DNA of 64,000 bases from an uncultured Massilia sp. (GTDB taxonomy: Bacteria; Pseudomonadota; Gammaproteobacteria; Burkholderiales; Burkholderiaceae_D), in assembly GCA_913778765.1 (NCBI GenBank), contig CAJYXO010000032.1:1-64000 (forward strand). The letters are read 5' to 3'. Below are positions 55,055 through 64,000 of this stretch, piece after piece. Position numbers and translations under genes: made by a program. The notes beneath the pieces were generated by a model, which saw only the letters and a program-made list of their open reading frames with translations, ran no database searches and had not been told where the DNA came from. The stretch's first letter is position 1. Each line of letters starts with the position of its first letter.

Positions 55055-56154
55055 GCGTCAGCGCCGATCCGCTGGCGGTACGCGGCGCGGAGGCCGCGTC
55101 CAAGCTCGCCCTGCTGCGCGAGGTGCTGGCCCAGGCGGGCGCCGGCGCCATCCGCCTGCGCGGCGACGACTGGTTCGCCTGGGCCACCGCCGGCGGCGTG
55201 CCGATGGCGCCGGCCGGCCTCGAAAACGGCATGGCCGGGCTGCTGGTCACCGCGGGCGAAGCCTGCGTGCTCACCGACGAGGTCGAGGCCGAGCGCCTGC
55301 GCCAGGAGGAGGTGCCGCCGGGTTTCACCTTCCACATCGCGCCCTGGACCGAACACGAGCTGCATGAGACCTATGTGCTGGGTGCGGCCGCCGGCCGGAC
55401 CGTGCTGTCCGACCGCCCCGGTCCCGGCGAACAGCCGCTGCCGGCCAGCCTGAAGCTGCGCCGCATGGTGCTGGGCGCGGAAGAACAGGAACGCTACCGC
55501 CAGCTGGCGCATGAAGCGGCGGCGGCAATCGGCGAAGCGCTGCGCGCCGCCCGTCCCGACTGGACCGAATACCAGCTCGCCGGGGAGGGTGCGCGCGCCC
55601 TGCTGCGGCGCGGCATCCAGCCGGCGCTGGTGCTGGCCGCCGGCGAACGTCGCGCCGGCAAATGGCGCCGGCCGACGCCGACCCATGAGGCGCTGGGCGG
55701 CCGCGCGACCCTGTCGTGCTGCGCGCGGCGCCACGGCCTGGTCGCCAGGCTGTCGCGCTCGGTCAGCTTCGGCGCCGCGCCCGGCGAGCAGGACGAGCTG
55801 CTGCGCCTGGAGGCCACCGGCCTCGACGCGGTGCGTCCCGGCCAGTCGCTGGCGGCGGTCTACCACGCCTTCGAGGCCGCCTACCGCCACGCCAACCGCC
55901 CGGATGCGATCCGCGAGCGGCGCCAGGGCGGCATCACCGGCTACGAGGTCTGCGCGCTCGCCGCCAGCCCCAGCACCGCCACCGGGCTGGAGACGGGCAT
56001 GGCCTTCGCCTTCAACCCCGGCTTCGACGGCGTCCAGGTCGAAGACACCTTCTTGCTCGGCCCCGACGGGCTCGAGAACCTGACGCTGGACCCGCAGTGG
56101 CCGGCGACGAACATCGGCGGCCGGGTGCGGCCGCTTTGGCTGGAGCTGACATGA
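55051..56154 (+). CDS. M24 peptidase-fold protein with lost metal site, in the gal operon
   Basis: A 367-residue protein with the two-domain outline of Xaa-Pro aminopeptidases: a creatinase-like N-domain (1-140) and a pita-bread C-domain. The five metal ligands are mostly gone: LSCCARRHGLVARLSRS replaces the two-Asp strand, QGGITGYEV replaces the His-containing loop, and FAFNPGF has Asn where Glu normally is; only VEDTFLLG keeps its Glu. A peptidase role is therefore unlikely. It overlaps both galT and galK by ATGA, so it is translated with them. A sugar-related or regulatory role is inferred from context only. Confidence 0.75.
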   Translation: MSVSADPLAVRGAEAASKLALLREVLAQAGAGAIRLRGDDWFAWATAGGVPMAPAGLENGMAGLLVTAGEACVLTDEVEAERLRQEEVPPGFTFHIAPWTEHELHETYVLGAAAGRTVLSDRPGPGEQPLPASLKLRRMVLGAEEQERYRQLAHEAAAAIGEALRAARPDWTEYQLAGEGARALLRRGIQPALVLAAGERRAGKWRRPTPTHEALGGRATLSCCARRHGLVARLSRSVSFGAAPGEQDELLRLEATGLDAVRPGQSLAAVYHAFEAAYRHANRPDAIRERRQGGITGYEVCALAASPSTATGLETGMAFAFNPGFDGVQVEDTFLLGPDGLENLTLDPQWPATNIGGRVRPLWLELT

Positions 56155-57237
56155 CAAGTGCAGAAACCTTCTTCGGCGGCGCCCCGGAGGCGTTCGCACA
56201 GGCACCCGGCCGGGTCAACCTGCTGGGCGAACACACCGATTACAACGACGGCTTCATGCTGCCGGTCGCCACCCCGCAGAAGACCGGCGTCGCGCTGGCC
56301 CGCAGCCAGGACGACCAGCACCACCTGTATTCGGGCACGCTGGACGGCAACGTGACCTTCGCCGCGAAGGGCGGCAGCGCGCCGCAGGGTTTCGGCAGCT
56401 ACATCGAAGGCTGCATCCGGCTGGTCGAGGCGACGGGTGTCGAGATCCCGCCGCTGCGGGTGTTCGTCACGACCGACCTGCCGGTCGGCTCCGGCCTGTC
56501 GTCGTCGGCGGCGCTGGAAGTCGCGACCCTGCGCGCGCTGCGCCAGCTGCTCGGTTTCAAGCTCGACGACGTCAAGCTGGCGCAGATCGCGCAGCGCGCC
56601 GAGATCGACTATGCCCATGTGAACTGCGGGATCATGGACCAGATGGCGTCCAGCCTGTGCGACGAAAAGCACATGCTGTTCATCGACGCCCGTTCGCTCG
56701 AGCACCGGCTGGTGCAGATGCCCGAAGGAACCGAGCTGATCGTGATCGATTCGGGCGTGCCGCGCACCCTGGCCGCCAGCAAGTACAACGAGCGCCGCGC
56801 CGAATGCGAGGAAGCCTCGCGCAAGCTGGGCGTGAAGGCCCTGCGCGACGTCACCGCGCCGCAGTTGGTAGAGCAATTGCCCGAACCGCTGCGCCGGCGC
56901 GCCCGCCACGTGGTGCTGGAAGACCTGCGCGTGCTGGAAGCGGCGAAGGGCGTGTCGCCGGAACGCTTCGGCGAACTGATGAACGCATCGCACGACAGCC
57001 TGCGCGACGACTACGAAGTCTCGATCCGCGAACTCGACCTGCTGGTGGAGGCCTTGCGCGCCGCCCCCGGCGTGCTCGGCGCACGCCTGACCGGCGCCGG
57101 TTTCGGCGGCGCCTGCGTGGCCCTGTGCCGCGCCGGCCAGGCCGCGCAGGCAGCACAGACCGCACTCTCCAATTACAACAAAGAGGGACGCAAGGGACGC
57201 ATCCTGATCCCGGTCCCGCCCCAAGGAAAGGAAAACA

Positions 57238-57251
<14 letters not shown>
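56151..57251 (+). CDS. galK: Galactokinase
   Basis: A 366-residue GHMP kinase. GRVNLLGEHTDYNDGFMLP (about 20-38) is the galactose-binding signature, PVGSGLSSSAALEVA is the ATP-binding motif 2, and LTGAGFGGACVAL is motif 3. It phosphorylates alpha-galactose at C1. The start overlaps the M24-like gene (ATGA), and its last 14 bases overlap the GH2 gene. Together with galT, and galM elsewhere, it provides most of the Leloir pathway; galE is not in the window. Confidence 0.95.
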
Positions 57252-59043
<1,792 letters not shown>

Positions 59044-59153
59044 CATGCGCTCGTGAAGGCGCTCTTCTCGGCGTAGGCGGTCGGTCCGCAGCACTGGATT
59101 GTTCGATCAACCGCCCGCCCGCCGCATCCCGCGGGCGCTGAAGGAGTGAGGTC

Positions 59154-61760
59154 ATGACAAGCATCGTCGTTTTCAGCCATCTGCGCTGGGATTTCGTGTT
59201 CCAGCGGCCGCAGCACCTGTTGTCGCGCCTGGCGCAGCATTATCCGGTCCTGTTCGTCGAGGAGCCGGAATACGAGGACGGCGCGCCGTTCATGCAGCGG
59301 TCCCACCCCGCGCCGAACGTGACCGTGTGCCGCGCGCGCACGCCGATCCAGGCCCAAGGCTTCCACGACGACCAGCTGCGCCTGCTGCAGCCGATGGTGG
59401 CCCGGCTGGCGCCGCCAGGAGAGCAGCTCATCGCCTGGTTCTACACGCCGATGGCCCTGCCGCTGCTGCAGGCCTTGCCGCCGGCGCTGGTGGTCTACGA
59501 TTGCATGGACGAGCTGGCCTCGTTCAGGAATCCCCCGAAACAGCTGCTGCAGCGCGAGAGCGCCCTGCTGAACATCGCCGACCTCGTGTTCGCCGGCGGC
59601 CCCAGCCTGTACGAAGCGAAGAAGCACCGCCACGCGAGCGTGCACTGCTTCTCCAGCAGCGTCGACGTGGCGCATTTCCGGCAGGCCCTCGACCGCGGCC
59701 GCGTCCATCCCCAGCAAACCGGGATCCCGCGTCCGCGCCTGGGCTTCTACGGCGTGCTGGACGAGCGCTTCGATCCCGAGCTGGTGGGGGCCGTCGCCGA
59801 TGCGCATCCGGAATGGCAGATCGTACTGGCCGGCCCCGTCGTGAAGATCGACGAGGAGCGCCTGCCGCGCCGCGCCAACATCCATTACCTGGGCCAGCAG
59901 CCCTACGGCGCCTTGCCCGATCTGCTGGCCGGCTGGGACGTCTGCCTGATGCCCTTCGCGATCAACGAGGCGACCAGGTTCATCAGCCCGACCAAGGTGC
60001 TGGAATACATGGCGGCGCGGCTGCCGATCGTCAGCACGCCGATCGCCGACGTCGTTAATCCCTACGGCCACGTGGTGGCGATCGCCAGCGGGGCGGACGA
60101 ATTCACCGCCGCCTGCGAAGCGGCGCTGGCGCTGACCGACGAGCAGCGCCAGCGGATGCTGGCGGCCATGGACGCGGTGGTCGCCGCGACTTCCTGGGAC
60201 AACACCGCCCGGCGCATGCACGCGCTGCTCGAAGCAACGCCGGCGCGCGGCGAGGGCAGGGGCCTGCACGCGTCCGCGGCGTCCGGACCGTCGGCGGCCG
60301 CCGCCGGGGCCTTCGCGCCGAACGTGAATCCGATGCGCGGCCAGGGCGCGCGCCATGTCGGCGCCGTGATCGTGGGCGGCGGCCCGACCGGCCTGTCGGC
60401 GGCCTATCACCTGGGCCCGGACACCCTGCTGCTGGAGCGGCACGACAGCGTCGGCGGCTGGTGCCGCTCGATCGAAGACCACGGCTTCACCTTCGATCAC
60501 GCCGGCCACATCATGTTCTCGAACGATCCCTACGTGCTCAGGATGGTTGAGCTGCTGCTGGGCGATAACGTGCACTGGCAGAACCGCGAAGCCTGGGTCT
60601 ACAGCAAGGGTGTGTATACGCGCTATCCCTTCCAGGGAGCGCTGTACGGCCTGCCGCCCAAGGTCATCGCCGAATGCATGATGGGGGCGATCGAGGCGCG
60701 CTACGGCTCCGGCGAATCCGACGCCGCCGATGCGCAGGCCATCGACGACTGCTGCGCCGACGGCACCACCGACGTCTGCAACACCGACCGCGCCGTCAAG
60801 GGGCAGGTGAAGAACTTCGAACAGTTCATCTACAAGGTCTGGGGCAAGGGCATTGCGAAGCACTTCGCGATTCCCTACAACCGCAAGCTCTGGACCGTGC
60901 CGCTGTCCGACATGGAAACCTCCTGGCTGGGCGGGCGCGTGCCGCTGCCGAACCTGGAAGAGATCGTGCAGGGTGCGCTCGAGCCAATGCCGGCGCCGGT
61001 GGGGCCGAACGCGCGCTTCGGCTACCCGCTGCAGGGCGGCTTCCAGGCCCTCATGAATGGTTTCCTGCCGCATATCAAGGGCAAGATCGAACTCGGCGCC
61101 GAGGTCGTGCAGGTGCTGCCGCGCGAGCACATCGTCGCCCTGGCCGACGGCCGGCGCTTCCGCTACGACGACCTGATTTCGACGATGCCGCTGCCGGAGC
61201 TGATCAAGGCCATCGGCAAGGAAGCGCCGGAAGCCGTGCGCACGGCGGCGAAGGGACTGCGCCATGTGTCGATCCGCTGCGTCAACGTCGGGATCGACCG
61301 GGTGGCCACCGACAAGCACTGGATCTACTACCCGGAAGACACGATCTTCCACCGCATCTTCGTGCAGGGAAATGCCGCGCCGGCATGCAATCCGCCGGGC
61401 GGTTTCGGCTTCACCTGCGAGATCTCGTATTCGCCGACGAAACCGCTGCCGCTCGACGGCGAGGCGCTGATCGCGCGTGCGATCGACGATTGCCGCAAGG
61501 CCGGCTTCATCCGCGACGACGACCGCATCCTGACCGCGAACCAGGTCGACCTGCCTTACGCCTACGTGCTGTACGACCACCAGCGCGCGCGCAACGTCGA
61601 AACCTGCAAGGCCTGGCTGAAGCAGTTCGACATCACCCTGGTCGGCCGCTACAGCGAGTGGGAGTACTACAACGCCGACCACGCCCTGCTGGCCGGCAAG
61701 CGCGGCGCCGACAGCGTCCTGGCCAAGCGCAGGCGCGCACAGAAAGTCGGCGCGGAGTAA
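59154..61760 (+). CDS. Fused glycosyltransferase and UDP-galactopyranose-mutase-like FAD protein
   Basis: 868 residues in two domains. Residues 1-370 are a GT-B glycosyltransferase-like part (DFVFQRPQHLLSRLA near the start, FINEATRFISPTKVLEYMA-like donor site at about 270-286). An Ala/Ser/Gly-rich linker runs about 370-395. From about 400 an FAD-binding Rossmann motif, AVIVGGGPTGLSAAYHL, opens an amine-oxidase/UDP-galactopyranose-mutase-like domain with GGWCRSIEDHGFTFDHAGH and YTRYPFQGALYGLPPK. The fusion could make and transfer galactofuranose, but this is inference. It starts 110 bp after the GH2 stop, behind a weak leader. Confidence 0.8.
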   Translation: MTSIVVFSHLRWDFVFQRPQHLLSRLAQHYPVLFVEEPEYEDGAPFMQRSHPAPNVTVCRARTPIQAQGFHDDQLRLLQPMVARLAPPGEQLIAWFYTPMALPLLQALPPALVVYDCMDELASFRNPPKQLLQRESALLNIADLVFAGGPSLYEAKKHRHASVHCFSSSVDVAHFRQALDRGRVHPQQTGIPRPRLGFYGVLDERFDPELVGAVADAHPEWQIVLAGPVVKIDEERLPRRANIHYLGQQPYGALPDLLAGWDVCLMPFAINEATRFISPTKVLEYMAARLPIVSTPIADVVNPYGHVVAIASGADEFTAACEAALALTDEQRQRMLAAMDAVVAATSWDNTARRMHALLEATPARGEGRGLHASAASGPSAAAAGAFAPNVNPMRGQGARHVGAVIVGGGPTGLSAAYHLGPDTLLLERHDSVGGWCRSIEDHGFTFDHAGHIMFSNDPYVLRMVELLLGDNVHWQNREAWVYSKGVYTRYPFQGALYGLPPKVIAECMMGAIEARYGSGESDAADAQAIDDCCADGTTDVCNTDRAVKGQVKNFEQFIYKVWGKGIAKHFAIPYNRKLWTVPLSDMETSWLGGRVPLPNLEEIVQGALEPMPAPVGPNARFGYPLQGGFQALMNGFLPHIKGKIELGAEVVQVLPREHIVALADGRRFRYDDLISTMPLPELIKAIGKEAPEAVRTAAKGLRHVSIRCVNVGIDRVATDKHWIYYPEDTIFHRIFVQGNAAPACNPPGGFGFTCEISYSPTKPLPLDGEALIARAIDDCRKAGFIRDDDRILTANQVDLPYAYVLYDHQRARNVETCKAWLKQFDITLVGRYSEWEYYNADHALLAGKRGADSVLAKRRRAQKVGAE

Positions 61761-61763
61761 GCG

Positions 61764-62747
61764 ATGGGGCGGTGCGCCTGGCCGGCCACGCTGCTCGCGC
61801 TGTCCCTGGCCTGGCTGCCGGAGGCGCCGGCAGCCTCGCCGGCCGCGGCTGCGCCATCGGCTTCGGCATCGGCGGAATACCTGCCTTACGGTTCGGTACT
61901 GGACAACCCGCGTCCGGTGGCGGCGCCGCACCAGGGCGGCCTGTTCCGCATCAGCCATGGCGGGCGGGTGGCCTATCTGTTCGGTACCGTGCACGTCGGC
62001 ACGCGCGGCTTCTATCCCTTGCCGCCCGAGGTCAGCCGCGCGCTGGGCAGCGCCAACCGGGTCGTGGTCGAACTCGACACGCGCGCCGACGACGCCTGGC
62101 TGCGCGCGCTCGCCCTGCACGGCAGGTATGCGGCCGGCGACGACATCCGCCGCCACCTGCCGGCGCCGACCCTGCGGACGCTGACCGCGGTGCTGCATGC
62201 GCGCGGCATCAGCCTGGCCAGCATGGCCGGCTATAAACCCTGGCTGGTGGCCAACCTGCTGCTGAGCGCGGAGCTGGAAGGCAAGGGCTACCGCCGCAGC
62301 GACGGCGTCGAGCGGACGCTGCTGGCCCAGGCGCAGCGCCGCAGGATCAAGGTGGCCGAGCTGGAAAGCGCCGAATACCAGCTGGCCTTGTACGACAGCA
62401 TGGACGAGGCCAGCGCCGCACGCTATCTGCAGGACGTGCTGGATGGCCTGGCCGACGGGCGCGCGCTGCGAACGGCCGAGGCCGTGATCGAGGCCTGGGC
62501 GTCGGGCGACGTGCGCGCCCTGGACGTGGTGCTACAGCAAAGCACCGCCGGCCCAGGCGCGGTGGCGGAGTTCACCCGCCGCGTGCTGCTGGAACGGCGC
62601 AATCCCGACATGGCGGATCACATCGAGCGCCTGATGCGCCAGGACAGCGTCACCTTCGTCGGCGTGGGCTTGCTGCACCTGCTTGGCGCGAATGGTTTGC
62701 CCCAGCTGCTGGCACAGCGGGGCTATCTGGTGGAGCGGGTCTATTGA
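61764..62747 (+). CDS. TraB/GumN family protein
   Basis: A 327-residue exported protein with a signal peptide (1-24, ending APAAS). The TraB/GumN signature is AYLFGTVHVGTRGFYPLP (about 69-86) and the C-terminal VTFVGVGLLHLLGANGLPQL. GumN-type proteins sit near polysaccharide genes but have no established reaction; a metalloprotease-like (Tiki) fold has been proposed for the superfamily. It begins three bases after the glycosyltransferase-FAD gene, so they share a transcript. Confidence 0.85.
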   Translation: MGRCAWPATLLALSLAWLPEAPAASPAAAAPSASASAEYLPYGSVLDNPRPVAAPHQGGLFRISHGGRVAYLFGTVHVGTRGFYPLPPEVSRALGSANRVVVELDTRADDAWLRALALHGRYAAGDDIRRHLPAPTLRTLTAVLHARGISLASMAGYKPWLVANLLLSAELEGKGYRRSDGVERTLLAQAQRRRIKVAELESAEYQLALYDSMDEASAARYLQDVLDGLADGRALRTAEAVIEAWASGDVRALDVVLQQSTAGPGAVAEFTRRVLLERRNPDMADHIERLMRQDSVTFVGVGLLHLLGANGLPQLLAQRGYLVERVY

Positions 62748-62758
62748 GGGGCCTTTGT

Positions 62759-63559
62759 TCAGTGCTGAATGACGCCGCCGGCATGGTTGACCCGGTCTCC
62801 GCTGCGGAAGTCCGGCGTGGTTTCCTGGGTGATGACCTGGGTGCTGCCATCGTCCATTCGCAGGGTGACGCGGTAGACGCGGTCGGTCGAGGAGCTGCCG
62901 GTGGTGCTGGCCGCGCCGCTGCCGCCCACCGCCGCCGCACCGACCGCGCCCGCACCGGCGACACCGCCGGCCGTGCGCGGCACCACCTCGACTGCCAGGA
63001 CGGTGGCGTTCGGGCTCGAGCCGGCGGCCGTCGATCCGGTGGCGCCCGACGCACCCCAGGCGCCCTGGCCGGTGGTGGCGCTGGCGGTGCCGCCGCTGGT
63101 GCCGGTCGTGGTGGTGCCGGTACCGCTGCCGCTGTCCATGCCGCTGCTGGTGCCGGAGCTGCCCGAGGTGCCCGCCGTGCCCGAGCTGCCGGACGTACCG
63201 GAACCGGACTGGTCGTAGCCCGAACCGGTGGCGGTGCCCGAGCTGCCGGAGGTGCCCGAAGTACCGGAGCTGCCGGAACTGCCCGAACTACCGGAACTGC
63301 CGGAACTGCCCGAGCTGCCGCTGCCGCCGCCCCAGCCGGCCGAACCGCTGGAACCGGTGCCGGCGCCGGTGCCGGACATGCCGCCGCTGCCGCCGCTGCT
63401 GGTGGCGCTGCCGCTGTCCATGCCGCTGCTGCTGCCGGAACTGCCGACGCTGCCGCTGCTGCCGCTACTATCGCTGCCTTGCATGGAACTGCACGCGGAC
63501 AGGCCGAAAGCCAGCGCCAGCAAGCCCGCCAGGAGACCACTCTGGTGTTTTTGCCTCAT
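62759..63559 (-). CDS. Ser/Gly-repeat lipoprotein with SlyB-like C-terminus
   Basis: 266 residues. The signal peptide ends in lipobox LSACSS (Cys23), so it is lipid-anchored. Residues 30-175 are low-complexity Gly/Ser/Thr repeats, mostly GSS and GTS triplets. The C-terminal part VVPRTAGGVAGAGAVGAAA is a glycine-zipper-like segment, and VYRVTLRMDDGSTQVITQ with FRSGDRV resembles SlyB/OmpA-linked outer-membrane lipoproteins. It converges on the TraB/GumN gene. The repeats are encoded by 9-base units and may vary in number between strains. Confidence 0.78.
   Translation of the reverse strand: MRQKHQSGLLAGLLALAFGLSACSSMQGSDSSGSSGSVGSSGSSSGMDSGSATSSGGSGGMSGTGAGTGSSGSAGWGGGSGSSGSSGSSGSSGSSGSSGTSGTSGSSGTATGSGYDQSGSGTSGSSGTAGTSGSSGTSSGMDSGSGTGTTTTGTSGGTASATTGQGAWGASGATGSTAAGSSPNATVLAVEVVPRTAGGVAGAGAVGAAAVGGSGAASTTGSSSTDRVYRVTLRMDDGSTQVITQETTPDFRSGDRVNHAGGVIQH
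63229..63320 (-). repeat. 9-bp coding repeats in the lipoprotein gene
   Basis: About ten tandem nonamers, mostly of the form GAACTGCCG/GAGCTGCCC with third-position changes, encode successive Gly-Ser-Ser units. Units are in frame, so gain or loss would change length without shifting the frame. Confidence 0.75.
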
Positions 63560-63724
63560 GATTCACTCCTTCTGATGGGAAACGTTATCAGGGTTTGTGC
63601 GTGACGATGCCGCGTGCCACCCTGATAAGAGGGGTGTTCAGGATCGACGTTCCAGTTGACTCGGGTTGGGCATGAGCCACGTCAAGGACATGACTGGTTC
63701 AAAGAATTCGTGTCAACCGGAGAC

Positions 63725-64000
63725 TCAGCGCCGCGGTTCGGGCACGCTTTTCGGCACCACCAGGGTCAGCAGCAAGGACACCAGCACGGCCGCGCCGCAA
63801 TCGACGGCCCAGTCGCGCACGTCGGCGCCGCGGTAGGGGAAGAAGCTCTGGATGAACTCGTCGCCGGCGCCCATCAGGGCGATCGCCAGCACGGCCTTGA
63901 CGGCGCGCGCGGCCGGGCTGCCGGTGCTGCCCAGCCAGCACAGCAGGGTGAGGATGGCATATGCCACCGAGTGCAGGACGACGCCGGGCGCATAGTGCCC
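63725..64000 (-). CDS. VanZ-like membrane protein, 5' end outside the window
   Basis: The last 91 codons of a leftward gene are open from the window edge to the stop at 63725. The segment GHYAPGVVLHSVAYAILTLL, then GAGDEFIQSFFPYRGADVRDWAVDCGAA, is the conserved VanZ pattern (DExxQxFxPxRxxxxxDxxxxxxG). At least two transmembrane helices are present. VanZ-like proteins are membrane proteins of mostly unknown role; some alter lipoglycopeptide binding. The start codon lies right of 64,000. Confidence 0.82.
   Translation of the reverse strand, partial: GHYAPGVVLHSVAYAILTLLCWLGSTGSPAARAVKAVLAIALMGAGDEFIQSFFPYRGADVRDWAVDCGAAVLVSLLLTLVVPKSVPEPRR

Noticed and set aside
63229-63320. Possible CRISPR-like array
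   Set aside because: Units are 9-base in-frame codon repeats inside a lipoprotein gene, with no spacers and no cas genes.

Overview
The window is chromosomal DNA of a GC-rich betaproteobacterium. A PEP-CTERM protein, a DWEEF-tailed chemoreceptor, a complete kdp locus, an OhrR-type regulator, several c-di-GMP enzymes and NagP/GH20 chitin-sugar genes together suggest Oxalobacteraceae, most like Massilia/Telluria. That assignment is inference from gene content and base composition, not from a marker gene.

Region 1 (1 to about 8,827) is a foreign island. It opens with the right end of an IS3-family element lying against a truncated gene. Next come a MobQ-type relaxase, a recognisable oriT and a divergent TraD-like accessory gene. 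The cargo reads leftward and is visibly richer in A+T: a DUF4238 protein, a TIR-domain (CAP12/Pycsar type) effector with a C-terminal winged helix, a serine-recombinase remnant and a reverse transcriptase fused to a nitrilase domain (DRT type 1/UG1 architecture). An AlpA-type regulator follows. The island ends at a 3' tRNA-Ser fragment followed by an apparent tRNA terminator, which looks like the distal attachment site of an element integrated in a tRNA-Ser gene. The intact tRNA and integrase would lie left of the window.

Region 2 (8.86-20.5 kb) is ordinary chromosome: a LysR regulator divergent from an S41-like peptidase, a NagP-type transporter with a GH20 hexosaminidase, a receiver-like protein lacking its phospho-acceptor Asp, a PEP-CTERM protein and a three-subunit molybdenum aldehyde oxidoreductase (paoABC-like).

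Region 3 (20.9-38.7 kb) holds signalling and potassium uptake. A GAF/PAS/GGDEF protein is followed by a kup pseudogene with internal deletions, a ParA-like protein without a P-loop lysine, a TorF-family porin and the complete kdpFABCDE operon, headed by an extra 30-residue membrane peptide. Two more c-di-GMP enzymes, an OhrR-like regulator and a uracil-DNA-glycosylase-like protein follow.

Region 4 (38.8-53.6 kb) contains galM, a chemoreceptor, two REPIN-like repeat clusters around an FAH hydrolase/2-hydroxyacid dehydrogenase pair, a marR-emrB-outer membrane factor-emrA efflux operon, a hydrolase-like protein, a class-3 asparaginase, a pirin and a secreted M20 dipeptidase.

Region 5 (53.9-64 kb) is a tightly overlapping galactose cluster: galT, a degenerate M24 peptidase-fold protein, galK and a GH2 glycosidase. 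A fused glycosyltransferase/UDP-galactopyranose-mutase-like protein and a TraB/GumN protein follow on the same strand. The window closes with a Ser/Gly-repeat SlyB-like lipoprotein and a VanZ-like gene cut by the window edge. No intact tRNA, rRNA or CRISPR array was seen.
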